This document shows, piece after piece, positions 23,660 through 32,411 of a DNA stretch of 64,000 nucleotides (its first letter is position 1; every line of letters starts with the position of its first letter). Source of the DNA: Thermocaproicibacter sp041859875 (GTDB lineage: Bacteria; Bacillota; Clostridia; Oscillospirales; Acutalibacteraceae); the NCBI GenBank assembly GCA_041859875.1, contig JBFLFY010000006.1:1-64000 (forward strand), read 5' to 3'. A program made the position numbers and the translations under genes. The notes beneath the pieces are model-generated. The model saw nothing but the letters and a program-made list of their open reading frames with translations. It did no database searches and had not been told where the DNA came from.

Positions 23660-24891
23660 GCAGCGTACGCATCCAGCCTTCCACCCTCTGTGGAAAGGTT
23701 ACAGTTCCTCTTTCCAAAAGCGCAGCGCACCGCGCCATCCTCTGTGCGGCGCTTGCGGGGCAGAAAAGCATTCTGCCGCCGGGCGAAACCCTCAGCGATG
23801 ACCTGCTTGCCACGCAGGGTGCCGTCCAGTGCCTGCTTTCTGCCGGGAGCGAACCGGCTGTGCTGGACTGCCGGGAATCTGGCTCCACACTGCGCTTCCT
23901 GATTCCGCTGGCTGCGGCTCTGGGAAAAACAGCCCGATTCATCGGGCGCGGCAGGCTTCCGGAACGCCCCCTCGGCATATACCTTGAGTGTCTGCCAAAG
24001 CACGGTGTTTCCTGCAAAACGGCTGGCGGCCTGCCGCTTACCGTAAACGGGCAGCTGCAGCCTGGCATTTTCTCTCTTCCCGGCAACGTGAGTTCCCAGT
24101 TTGTGACTGGCCTACTCCTCGCCCTGCCTCTGCTGGACAGCAGCAGCGAAATCGTTTTGACCTCACCGCTCCAGTCCGCGGCATATGTGGAGATGACCGT
24201 GCACATTATGGCTGCATTCGGCGTTTCCGTCAAGCAAACCAAAACCGGATGGCAAGTGCCGGGCGGGCAGTGCTACCGCCCCTGCCCGGAATTCCGGATT
24301 GAGCGCGACTGGTCACAGGCCGCATTCTTTCTTGCCGCCGGCCTTCTGGGCGGCCCAGTGGAACTGTGCGGTTTAAGCCCGTATTCCTGTCAGGGTGACC
24401 GCGAAGCAGAAGCGCTTTTTCGGGATTTTGGCGCACAGATGGAATGGCACAAAGGGATTTTGACTGTGAAAGCCGGGCGTACGCCGCAGAGTGATTTTGA
24501 AATCGACGCGTCGCAGATTCCAGACCTTGTACCGATTCTTGCGGCGGCGGCGGCCCTTCTTCCGGGCAAGCATACCGTGATTACCCATGCGGAACGCCTG
24601 CGGCTGAAAGAAAGTGACAGGCTTACTGCCATGGCACAGGGGCTGAACTGCCTTGGTGCGGATGTGCGTGAAAAGCCGGATGGGCTTGAAATCAGCGGCG
24701 TAAAATCTTTCCGCGCCGGGGCAGCAGAAGGCTTTGGTGACCACCGCGTGGTGATGTCACTTGCCATTGCCGCCCTCCGCTCAGAGGGCGAAACCGTCGT
24801 AACCGACGCGCAGAGCATCTGTAAAAGCTACCCGGATTTCTTCCGGGATTACAATCGGCTGGGGGGAAAAGCATATGACGTGGGGCAGTAA
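23656..24891 (+). CDS. aroA: 5-enolpyruvylshikimate-3-phosphate synthase
   Basis: A 411-residue enzyme that joins shikimate 3-phosphate and phosphoenolpyruvate. Key blocks are PLSKSAAHRAILCAAL (the S-K-S phosphate contacts), ESGSTLRFLIPLA, GNVSSQFVTGLLLALPLL, DASQIPDLVPILA, ERLRLKESDRLTAM and DHRVVMSLAIAAL. In the second block GESGSTLR class residues appear as ESGSTLR, and the glyphosate-contact loop near residue 90 reads FIGRGRLPERPL. It is somewhat shorter than the common 420-430. It overlaps aroB by 4 and aroC by 17 bases. Confidence 0.95.
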   Translation: MSSVRIQPSTLCGKVTVPLSKSAAHRAILCAALAGQKSILPPGETLSDDLLATQGAVQCLLSAGSEPAVLDCRESGSTLRFLIPLAAALGKTARFIGRGRLPERPLGIYLECLPKHGVSCKTAGGLPLTVNGQLQPGIFSLPGNVSSQFVTGLLLALPLLDSSSEIVLTSPLQSAAYVEMTVHIMAAFGVSVKQTKTGWQVPGGQCYRPCPEFRIERDWSQAAFFLAAGLLGGPVELCGLSPYSCQGDREAEALFRDFGAQMEWHKGILTVKAGRTPQSDFEIDASQIPDLVPILAAAAALLPGKHTVITHAERLRLKESDRLTAMAQGLNCLGADVREKPDGLEISGVKSFRAGAAEGFGDHRVVMSLAIAALRSEGETVVTDAQSICKSYPDFFRDYNRLGGKAYDVGQ

Positions 24892-25945
24892 ACTGCACCT
24901 TACAATTTTCGGCGAAAGCCACGGCCCGGCCATCGGCGCAGTTTTAGAAGGGCTTCCCGCAGGGGAAGAAATCGACGGGAAGCAAATTTTGGCTCAGATG
25001 GCGCGCCGTGCGCCTGGGCATGACAGTTCCGCAACACCGCGCAAAGAAAGCGACACACCGGAAATTTTAAGCGGCATTTTAAATGGACACACAACGGGTG
25101 CGCCGCTCTGTGCCGTCATCCGCAATACAAACACCCATTCCGCAGACTATGAAAATCTTCGGGATATTCCGCGCCCCGGCCATGCGGATTATACAGCCGG
25201 AGTACGTTACAAGGGCTTTAATGACGTTCGCGGCGGAGGATGCTTTTCCGGCCGGCTGACGGCGCCGCTTGTGTTTGCGGGCGCAGTCTGCAGGCAGATT
25301 CTGAAACGCCGCGGCGCGACAATCGGCGCGCATGTACTTTCCATTCACAGTGCGGCAGACCAGCCGTTTGACGCGGTGAATGTTTCCGCGAGTTTGCTGG
25401 AAAACTTGTCTTCGCGCTATTTTCCAACGATAGACCCGACAGCGGAAGCGGCCATGCGTGCGGAAATCGAGTCTGCCCGGCAGATGCGCAACAGCGTGGG
25501 CGGCGTAGCGGAATGTGCCGCCACCGGCCTGCCTGCCGGGTGCGGCGGCCCGCTTTCCGAAGGCGTGGAGTCGGTGCTTTCGTCCCTGCTTTTCGCCATA
25601 CCCGCCTGCAAGGGCGTGGAATTCGGCTCCGGATTTTCCTGCGCATCCCTGCTCGGAAGTGAAAACAACGACCCCTTTTATTTTGATGAAAACGGCGCCG
25701 TCAGGACGCGCACCAACCACGCAGGCGGCATCCTCGGCGGAATCACAACGGGTATGCCGCTTATTTTCCGTGCGGCGTTTAAGCCGACGCCATCCATCGG
25801 GCTGGAGCAGGAAAGCGTTGACCTGGCCGCCGGGAAGAACACAAAACTGACTGTACAAGGCAGGCACGACCCCTGTATTGTTCCGCGCGCCGTTCCGGCG
25901 GTGGAAGCCGCAGCGGCTGTTGCCTTGCTTGAAATGCTTTTATAA
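24875..25945 (+). CDS. aroC: Chorismate synthase
   Basis: A 356-residue FMN-dependent enzyme producing chorismate from EPSP. Diagnostic segments are FGESHGPAIGAVLEGLPAG, RRAPGHDSSATPRKESD, RPGHADYTAGVRY, RGGGCFSGRLTAPLVFAGA and RTRTNHAGGILGGITTGMP. The N-terminus overlaps aroA; a GGGGGG run just before the ATG is the ribosome site. Reduced FMN must come from elsewhere. Confidence 0.97.
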   Translation: MTWGSKLHLTIFGESHGPAIGAVLEGLPAGEEIDGKQILAQMARRAPGHDSSATPRKESDTPEILSGILNGHTTGAPLCAVIRNTNTHSADYENLRDIPRPGHADYTAGVRYKGFNDVRGGGCFSGRLTAPLVFAGAVCRQILKRRGATIGAHVLSIHSAADQPFDAVNVSASLLENLSSRYFPTIDPTAEAAMRAEIESARQMRNSVGGVAECAATGLPAGCGGPLSEGVESVLSSLLFAIPACKGVEFGSGFSCASLLGSENNDPFYFDENGAVRTRTNHAGGILGGITTGMPLIFRAAFKPTPSIGLEQESVDLAAGKNTKLTVQGRHDPCIVPRAVPAVEAAAAVALLEMLL

Positions 25946-25965
25946 AAAACCGGGAGATGGGATAT

Positions 25966-27081
25966 ATGACACTGGGGGAAATCCGTGAGGAAATCGACGA
26001 AATTGATTCACAGCTTCTTCCGCTTTTTCTGCGCCGCATGGAATGTGCGTCACAGGTAGCGGCTGTAAAAAAAGAAAAAAATCTACCGGTTCTGAATGAA
26101 AAGCGCGAACGGCAGGTTTTAGATGGAATTACGGCAAAATCCGGTGAATTTGGCGGTGAAGCGCGCATTCTGTACGCTGACATGATGGCGATGAGCCGTG
26201 GGCTGCAGCACCGGATTTTGGGCGACGGCGCAGAGCTTCGCGAAAAAATAAACGGCGCGCGCTCCGAAATGCCAAAGGCCGAAACAGTAGCCTGCCTTGG
26301 ACAGAAAGGCTCTTTTTCGCACGAAGCGCTGAAGCGGCTTTTTCCGACGGCAAGTCCCTTGTTTTTCCCGGATTTTCAGACGATTTTTGAAGCGGTTGCG
26401 TGCGGGGCGGCAGGCCTTGGCGTACTTCCGGTCGAAAACTCCTCCGCCGGCTCTGTAGGCGACGTGTACGACCTTATTTTAAAATACCGTTTTTCCATAC
26501 TGGGGGCGTTAAGCCTTCCAATCTGTCAGTGCATCGCTTCGTCGGAACCAAACATGGAAAAAATACAAGCCGTCTATTCGCACCCGCAGGCACTGCGCCA
26601 GTGCTCGAAATTTCTCGCGGCACATGGGTGGGAAACCGTCCCTTTTTCCAGCACAACGGAAGCCGCGGAAAGTGCCGCGGGAAAACCCGGAACCGGCGCG
26701 GTTTGCTCCGCCTATGCGGCGCGGGAATGCGGGCTGAACGTGCTGGCTGAAAATGTTCAGGATGCCACCGGCAACCGCACGCGCTTCATCGTCATTGGCA
26801 GAAAAATGATTCTTCCTCCGGATGCGGACAAAATCAGCCTGTGCTTTGCCCTTCCGCACCGCACCGGCACGCTTTACGGAGTACTGGCCCGTTTTGCCGC
26901 CGCCGGGCTGAATCTGACAAAAATTGAGTCCCGCCCTATTCCGGGCAAAAACTTTGAATACGACTTTTACCTTGATTTTACTGGAAATGTGCGCGATGAG
27001 CATACGCTTGACCTGCTGTGTGCCCTTTCGGATGAACTGCCGCGCTTCACATTTCTTGGCAACTACCGCGAAACGGAATGA
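25966..27081 (+). CDS. pheA: Bifunctional chorismate mutase-prephenate dehydratase (P-protein)
   Basis: About 371 residues. An AroQ-class chorismate mutase helix bundle (about 1-85: LGEIREEIDEIDSQLLPLFLRRMECA) is followed by prephenate dehydratase (about 105-285: GQKGSFSHEAL, PVENSSAGSVGDVYDLI, and the catalytic NRTRF) and a C-terminal ACT domain with ESRPIPGKNFEYDFYLDF, the phenylalanine-binding ESRP element. It makes phenylpyruvate from chorismate and is likely feedback-inhibited by phenylalanine. I prefer ATG 25966 (CGGGAG at 10 bases) over ATG 25957. Confidence 0.94.
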   Translation: MTLGEIREEIDEIDSQLLPLFLRRMECASQVAAVKKEKNLPVLNEKRERQVLDGITAKSGEFGGEARILYADMMAMSRGLQHRILGDGAELREKINGARSEMPKAETVACLGQKGSFSHEALKRLFPTASPLFFPDFQTIFEAVACGAAGLGVLPVENSSAGSVGDVYDLILKYRFSILGALSLPICQCIASSEPNMEKIQAVYSHPQALRQCSKFLAAHGWETVPFSSTTEAAESAAGKPGTGAVCSAYAARECGLNVLAENVQDATGNRTRFIVIGRKMILPPDADKISLCFALPHRTGTLYGVLARFAAAGLNLTKIESRPIPGKNFEYDFYLDFTGNVRDEHTLDLLCALSDELPRFTFLGNYRETE

Positions 27082-27103
27082 GCTAGGAGGAAGGAGTTCT
27101 TTT

Positions 27104-27205
27104 ATGCATCCCGCATTTTGGTTTATTTTAGCCACAGCCGTCATTGCCGTTGCCTGTGCTACCAGCGCAAGCATTAAAAAAGCAAAATCTCGTCGAAAAA
27201 AGTAA
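27104..27205 (+). CDS. Tiny membrane protein (33 residues)
   Basis: An ATG with the strong GGAGGAAGGAG site upstream, 22 bases after pheA. The product is a short N-terminus, one hydrophobic helix (FWFILATAVIAVACATSAS) and a basic tail (KKAKSRRKK). It is too short for most gene finders. The ribosome site and single-helix-plus-basic-tail layout favour a real small membrane protein; function unknown. Confidence 0.55.
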   Translation: MHPAFWFILATAVIAVACATSASIKKAKSRRKK

Positions 27206-27597
27206 TTTGATAGAGAATAAAGTTCTTAGCAAAATGAATCTTTGCTAGAGCAATCTTGCAAAAATTATTTTATATTTCTTTTAAAGACTCTATTTAGCTT
27301 TTTCCCACAGTAAAATAGCAGTGTAGTAACTGGATGATATTTTTGAAAATATACTGCCTTCTGGGGAGATGTTTTTATGAGTCCTATGCCGTTGATTGCC
27401 TGTGCTATTGCCATTATGTGCGTGTTTGCCGCCTTTCCTCCGCGGCAGAAACAACGCCTGTAACGCTTTGGATTTTCCATTTCATCCGCAGGCACAACCT
27501 GCAGGCTTTGTATTGTAATCCTGCAGACTCTGCCTGTTATATTTAGAGTTGAATATCATTTGAGCCGCTGGCCTTTCAAAAGCCGGCGGCTCATATT
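27206..27597. other. AT-rich stretch holding a second tiny ORF and a hairpin
   Basis: Clearly richer in A/T than its neighbours. It contains the 28-codon ORF at 27377-27463 and, at 27561-27592, a stem TGAGCCGCTGGC / GCCGGCGGCTCA followed by TATTTTATTT, which can end plus-strand transcription from the aromatic cluster. Nothing else is recognisable. Confidence 0.5.
27377..27463 (+). CDS. Second tiny membrane ORF (28 residues)
   Basis: An ATG preceded by GGGGAGATG encodes a hydrophobic stretch (MPLIACAIAIMCVFAAF) and a basic end (PRQKQRL). This is the same plan as the ORF at 27104, only 170 bases downstream. Sequence similarity between them is too short to judge. It may be chance; the ribosome site is the main support. 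Confidence 0.4.
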   Translation: MSPMPLIACAIAIMCVFAAFPPRQKQRL

Positions 27598-27600
27598 TTA
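27561..27600 (+). terminator. Hairpin ending the aromatic cluster region
   Basis: A 12-bp stem with one wobble and a CTTTCAAAA loop, followed by a T-rich tail on the plus strand. It is the only terminator-like element after pheA and lies in the converging gap before the minus-strand transglutaminase gene. Confidence 0.55.
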
Positions 27601-29871
27601 TTTCCGATTCTTTTTGCAGCTGCGGCGGTATTCCCTGCAGGCGGGGAGGAAAGCGCGGTAAAAGTCGACCCATTTCTTTTCTTCATCTGCCGTCAAAGTG
27701 CAGCCGCCGTAGCAGACGTCGCAGTAAAGCTGCGTAATCCGGTCAAAGCTGATGGGTGAAAATGTCATTTTTTCGCGCACCTTTGCAGCAAGTTCATTCG
27801 GTGTACCGGAAGGCGGCACAGCAAAGCCAAGCCGGAATAGAATCCGCGCAAAATAGCGGTAAAGTGCCTGCACCATTCGTTTGCCGCCCCGGCGCCGCAC
27901 CAAGGCGAACCACAGTGCATAGTATGCTTTTCTTGCCCCGTACACCAATCCCGCCAATAAAGCGAGAATTCCGGCTGCTTTCAGGAACGAAAGCAGCAGT
28001 TCCGCCCAGCCGCTGTTCGCCGTTTTGGCCGAACCGGCGGAAGAAGCAGAAGACGTAAGCGCCGATGAATTCTGTGGTTTGGAAGAAAGCGCAGAAGAGT
28101 CCTTCCCCACAGCAGAAGGCGCAGAGGATGGCACCGAAGAGCTGCTTTGCGTTTTAATCAGCGCGCTTGCTGCGGGCAGAGCGGAACCGGGCGTCGGGTC
28201 CGCCGTAAGAAACCCGTACCGCGACGAATAATATTCCACCCAGGCGTGCGCCTGTGCATTTGTGACCTCGTAAACGTTCATGGACGTTGAATTTGCAGCC
28301 GATGGCACAGCGTAGCCCTCGACATACCGGGCTGGTACGCCGCTTGCGCGCAGCAGGAGCGTCATGGCTGTAGCAAAATGCTCGCAGTACCCCTGCCGGG
28401 AATTGAACAGGAAAAAGTCTGTAAAATCCTGCCCGAACCACGGCTGCTGCGGTGAAAGTGTGTAAGTGCAGTTTTTCTGCAGCCATGCCGAAATGGCTGC
28501 GGCTTTCTGGCTCTCGCCGGTCATACCCTTCGTAATTTCCTTTGCAAGCGCCGCCGTGCGCGGAGTTATTTTCTCTACTGAACCATAAAGCCTCTGCATT
28601 GCCGCGGTATCTGCCTGCATTCTTGCCTGTAAATTGGCATCCAGTTCATTTTGTTCTACCATGTCTTCTGTGTTTTTTAAATTCGGCACATAATTTACGG
28701 CCCTGCAAATTCTGTTTTTAGAAACTGGTTCCTGTGGCACAACACTCGGGTAATGGCGTTGAATTGCAAGGTCCAAAGTTTGGCTCATCAGCGGAAGAAA
28801 CAGGGCTTTTTGTTCGTCATCTTCAAATGTAATATCCATTTTACACAGGCGCAAAGGGGAATACGCTTGAGTAAGATCATTGCCACTAATTGAGGTCTGG
28901 CCGCGCAGAGTTCCAAAGTAATACAGCAGCAGCTTTTGGTAATTTCGGACCGCCGACTCGGTCAGGTCACTTGGCGATTGATTGCCCCAGTACTGAACAG
29001 CCGCATTTCCTACCAGCCAGGAATGACCGTTATATGTGTCGTAAATCCGCCCGCGCAGGTAGACTGGGCCATCTGTTTTGACCTGCATGACCGGCGTGCT
29101 GCTGATGGTCATTTTCCGCCCAAGCGTATAGTTTGGGTCATAATCATGGAACCCGCTTGTCACAAAAAAATTCTTATGAAAGTTTTCGAGTGTTTCTGAA
29201 AAATCAATTTTTGGCTTGTCATGGAAAGCAGCGTGCAGCTGCGTAAAAGCCGCCTGGGAGCCTGCAAGTGCCGCGGCTGTAACAACTGCAGCCAGCGCTG
29301 TCGTACACAGCACGGCTTTGCTGCGTCCCGGTTTTCCTTTTGCGGCATCCTCCGCACCCGCCCGTACAAACAGCAGTGCAGAGCATCCCGTCACGGCAAC
29401 CAGTGCAGGCACGCTCCCCGTGTAACCCATCAGGCACAGCATACTGGGAAGCAAAATATTAAATGCCCAGAACAGCACACAGGTCAGCCGCCTTTTCCCG
29501 CAAAGAAAGGCAGCCACGGCAAAGATGCCCGCAACCGCCGGGATGGCCTGCTCCGACCCGATGAAGCGGACCATTGCCGGCCCCGGGTCATGAAACAGGA
29601 AATCCATCGCTGCATAAAAGTCATTGCCCGCAGACCATGTAACCCCAAGGAGGAAAAGGAGTGGAATGCCGATGCCTGCAAACCTTTCTGCACGACGGAA
29701 AAAGCAGGGAAAAAACAAAACTGCAGCACAGCAGAGAGCCATGGGGAAAGCCTTCTTGTTCAGAGTGCCCTCCGCCAGGAAGGGCAGCAGCATATTGTAA
29801 GTGCTGGCACAGCCTGCTGCAAGAACCAGTACATAGCCGGCGGCCCGATTTCCCACGGTGTAACCGTTCAT
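27598..29871 (-). CDS. Transglutaminase-domain membrane protein (TgpA-like)
   Basis: A 757-residue membrane protein. Several N-terminal helices occupy about the first 200 residues, then an extracytoplasmic core with a transglutaminase triad: Cys in SRQGYCEHFATAM, His in AQAHAWVEYY and Asp in LTADPTPG. A Ser-rich linker (SSSVPSSAPSA...) leads to one more helix and a cytoplasmic tail, as in DUF3488/DUF4129 proteins. It is the third gene of a moxR-DUF58-transglutaminase operon. Substrate unknown; envelope peptide processing or crosslinking is inferred. Confidence 0.88.
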   Translation of the reverse strand: MNGYTVGNRAAGYVLVLAAGCASTYNMLLPFLAEGTLNKKAFPMALCCAAVLFFPCFFRRAERFAGIGIPLLFLLGVTWSAGNDFYAAMDFLFHDPGPAMVRFIGSEQAIPAVAGIFAVAAFLCGKRRLTCVLFWAFNILLPSMLCLMGYTGSVPALVAVTGCSALLFVRAGAEDAAKGKPGRSKAVLCTTALAAVVTAAALAGSQAAFTQLHAAFHDKPKIDFSETLENFHKNFFVTSGFHDYDPNYTLGRKMTISSTPVMQVKTDGPVYLRGRIYDTYNGHSWLVGNAAVQYWGNQSPSDLTESAVRNYQKLLLYYFGTLRGQTSISGNDLTQAYSPLRLCKMDITFEDDEQKALFLPLMSQTLDLAIQRHYPSVVPQEPVSKNRICRAVNYVPNLKNTEDMVEQNELDANLQARMQADTAAMQRLYGSVEKITPRTAALAKEITKGMTGESQKAAAISAWLQKNCTYTLSPQQPWFGQDFTDFFLFNSRQGYCEHFATAMTLLLRASGVPARYVEGYAVPSAANSTSMNVYEVTNAQAHAWVEYYSSRYGFLTADPTPGSALPAASALIKTQSSSSVPSSAPSAVGKDSSALSSKPQNSSALTSSASSAGSAKTANSGWAELLLSFLKAAGILALLAGLVYGARKAYYALWFALVRRRGGKRMVQALYRYFARILFRLGFAVPPSGTPNELAAKVREKMTFSPISFDRITQLYCDVCYGGCTLTADEEKKWVDFYRAFLPACREYRRSCKKNRK

Positions 29872-29890
29872 TCTCTTCCCCTGCCGTTCT

Positions 29891-31078
29891 TTATTCTCTC
29901 GAAATTTGTATTCTGGCAGCCGGTTCTTCTTCAGCCGCCGCCGTTTCCTGCAGAAAGCTCACACCGCACTGTGCAAGTTTTTCCGAAAAAGCAGAAACGT
30001 CTTTTTCTACCGGCGCGGCATAGCAGTACACAGCATCGGCTCCATTTTCTGTCTGCGCCGCAAGTTCCCGTGCCAGATTCTCATCCAGGCAGGCAGCCAC
30101 CGCAGCTGCTCCTCCGTGCCCAGACTGAAATATTCCAATTTTCATTTCCTCCGATTCTTTTTTTGCCAGCGCAAGCGACACGGCTGCATCGGCAAGGCCT
30201 TTTTCCGTATGAATCGGCTCCCTGCAGAGCGGTTTCCCACCGCAGGAAACGAGGCGCACCGACTCGCCGCGCCCCACACGGCTCAGCACTTCACGGTAAG
30301 CCATTTCACAAAGCAAGTCATGGACAAAAAGTGCATTTTCACTGCCGGTGGGAACCGGGCGAAAATCCACTGCAACGGTAGAGCAGGCAGCACCGGTTTC
30401 TTCATACAGGCGCGTCATCATCTTCCGGCTGTGAGCGGAAAGTTTCCAGTGAATGCTGCGCATAGAATCGCCCGGCACATATTCGCGCACGCCATCGTAA
30501 GAATTCTCATCATACCGGCCGTGCCCTTTGGCCAGCCCCTCTTCCCGCCGCAGGGACAGCACATCAGGATTCGCAGTTTGACCCAAACTGCGGCCGGGCG
30601 TTACCACGGCGGCAGCGGGCCTTAGCTCTGTTCGCAGCCGCAGTTTAAAAATCCCCAGCGGGCCGGAGACCACGGCTTTCCGCATGGTTGCCCGGTATGC
30701 CCCCACATGCCCCGGCAAAAAGGAAAAGCGCAGCGTTTCTGTGGAATTCGGCGCTATGCTCAGTGAAACTGTCTTTTTCAGCGGACGGAATCTATCCGGC
30801 CCCGTCAGGAGAACAGTAACCCTTAATCGGCTGATAAGAAAGTGACTTTTGTTCTCAAAGGCGCATGAAAAAGAAGCCGGTTTCCCCCGGCCGTATTCCT
30901 GAAAAGACGGCAGCAGAGTGCCTCCGCTTGTTTTCCGCCAGGCGCAGATGGCGCAGATGTCGTCCACCGGAAACAGCAGAATCAAAAACAGCAGCGGCGT
31001 ATAGCCGAAACGGTTGTTCAGCAGATAACCCTCCGCTGAAAAAAGAACAATCAAAAAAAAGTAAATCAGTCTGTTCAT
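29891..31078 (-). CDS. DUF58 domain protein
   Basis: A 395-residue protein with two N-terminal membrane helices (about 1-40) and a cytoplasmic region holding the DUF58 signature YVPGDSMRSIHWKLSAHSRKMMTRLYEE. DUF58 proteins have a von Willebrand A-like fold and are nearly always encoded with MoxR ATPases. It is 20 bases upstream of the transglutaminase gene and 15 bases downstream of moxR. Probably an adaptor between the AAA ATPase and the membrane enzyme (inference). Confidence 0.88.
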   Translation of the reverse strand: MNRLIYFFLIVLFSAEGYLLNNRFGYTPLLFLILLFPVDDICAICAWRKTSGGTLLPSFQEYGRGKPASFSCAFENKSHFLISRLRVTVLLTGPDRFRPLKKTVSLSIAPNSTETLRFSFLPGHVGAYRATMRKAVVSGPLGIFKLRLRTELRPAAAVVTPGRSLGQTANPDVLSLRREEGLAKGHGRYDENSYDGVREYVPGDSMRSIHWKLSAHSRKMMTRLYEETGAACSTVAVDFRPVPTGSENALFVHDLLCEMAYREVLSRVGRGESVRLVSCGGKPLCREPIHTEKGLADAAVSLALAKKESEEMKIGIFQSGHGGAAAVAACLDENLARELAAQTENGADAVYCYAAPVEKDVSAFSEKLAQCGVSFLQETAAAEEEPAARIQISRE

Positions 31079-31093
31079 TTATACGCCTGCATT

Positions 31094-32044
31094 TCAGCCC
31101 CGAAGGGAAGGCACAGGCGTTTTTTTCAGAATCTCTGCCAGCACATCCGAGGCGTTTCCGCCGGAAATCCTTGCTTCCCGGGAAAGAATCAGCCGGTGCT
31201 CCAGCACACAGGGCGCAAGGGCTTTCACATCATCCGGCAGAACGTAGCCGCGGCCGCTGTAAAGTGCCTGTGCCTGCGCCATTCGATACAGCATAATAGA
31301 AGCACGGGGGCTCGCCCCAAGAGCAAGCTCCTTCGTGTTTCTTGTTGCATTGACAAGCGCAAGAAGGTACCGCGCCGTTTCTTCCGCCACATGGATTTGA
31401 AAAACATCCTGCCGCACGGCAAGAATGTCTTCCGCTTTCGCTGCGGGCAAAAGATCTGCCGCCCCGCTTTCCTGTGAACCGTGCAGGATGCGCAGTTCAT
31501 CGTTTTCCGTTGGGTACCCAAGCGAAACGCGGATGGTAAACCGGTCAAGTTCCGCTTCCGGCAGCGGGAAAGTGCCCTGATACTCCACCGGATTCTGCGT
31601 TGCGAGCACCATGAACGGCTGCGGCAGGCGGTGGGTGATGCCATCTACCGTCACAGAGCCTTCCTCCATAATCTCCAGCAGGCTCGCCTGCGTTTTGGGC
31701 GAAGTGCGGTTGATTTCATCTGCCAGCACAAAGTTGCTCATAACGGGGCCCGGACGAAACTCAAACTTCCCCGTTTCCTTATTATAAATAGAAAAGCCTG
31801 TAACATCAGAAGGAAGAATATCCGGCGTAAACTGAATCCGACGGAATTCGCAGTCTACCGACTTTGCCAGCGCGCAGGCAAGGCTCGTTTTCCCCACGCC
31901 GGGCACATCCTCAATCAGCACATGGCCGCCGCACGCCATGGCAAGGACAATCCGCTCTACCGTCTGCTGCTTTCCGATGATGACTTTCCCAATATTTTCG
32001 ACAACGTTCTGAAGCACTTTTCTGGATTCCTGCAAATTGCTCAT
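31094..32044 (-). CDS. MoxR-family AAA ATPase
   Basis: A 316-residue AAA+ ATPase with Walker A DVPGVGKTSLA, Walker B FVLADEINRTSPKTQ, sensor FMVLATQNPVEYQGTFPLPEAELDRF and the C-terminal lid with GASPRASIMLYRMAQA. MoxR proteins act as chaperone-like factors for maturation of partner enzymes. It heads the operon, with a GGGGGAG site and a strong promoter at 32118-32146. Confidence 0.92.
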   Translation of the reverse strand: MSNLQESRKVLQNVVENIGKVIIGKQQTVERIVLAMACGGHVLIEDVPGVGKTSLACALAKSVDCEFRRIQFTPDILPSDVTGFSIYNKETGKFEFRPGPVMSNFVLADEINRTSPKTQASLLEIMEEGSVTVDGITHRLPQPFMVLATQNPVEYQGTFPLPEAELDRFTIRVSLGYPTENDELRILHGSQESGAADLLPAAKAEDILAVRQDVFQIHVAEETARYLLALVNATRNTKELALGASPRASIMLYRMAQAQALYSGRGYVLPDDVKALAPCVLEHRLILSREARISGGNASDVLAEILKKTPVPSLRG

Positions 32045-32117
32045 TGGTTTCGCTCCCCCACTTCAGATTCGGCCAAAAGCGGACGGATTTTCCAAAAATG
32101 ATAGTATTATTCTTCTA

Positions 32118-32146
32118 ATCATATTCTGTTTCTTTTCTGCTGTCAA
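32118..32146 (-). promoter_or_regulatory. moxR operon promoter
   Basis: TTGACA (perfect) and TATGAT with a 17-base spacer on the minus strand, about 75 bases before the moxR ATG. Confidence 0.7.
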
Positions 32147-32177
32147 CGCGCTTTCTTTTCTGGAAAAGTTTCCTCGC

Positions 32178-32411
32178 AAGTTCTCGCCAGGCCTCTTTCA
32201 ATGAAAGGCTTTGGCAGTGCAAGAAACAATGAACTAAACTTCTAAATTACGCCCTGCCCCTCTTCGGGCTTCATCGAAAGTTCTTCACCAAGCCTCTTTA
32301 AAAAGGAAAAGGCTTTATCAAAGCAGTGCATAATGTACTGGGTTTCTGCCTTTTGCCTTGCCCTTTTTCGGGCTTTATTGAAAGTTCTCGCCAGGCCTCT
32401 TTCAAGAGGCC
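32178..32411. repeat. Three-copy array of the dispersed GGCC-palindrome repeat
   Basis: Three units about 100 bases apart (near 32178, 32278 and 32381) share AAGTTCTYRCCARGCCTC, each preceded in the last two by a GCCC-TTTCG-GGC type inverted repeat. The last unit ends in the palindrome GGCCTCTTTCAAGAGGCC (32394-32411), whose loop contains the prmA stop codon. The same family is seen at 4545, 45524 and 49188. It fills most of the gap between prmA and the moxR promoter; no gene is seen in it. Confidence 0.8.
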
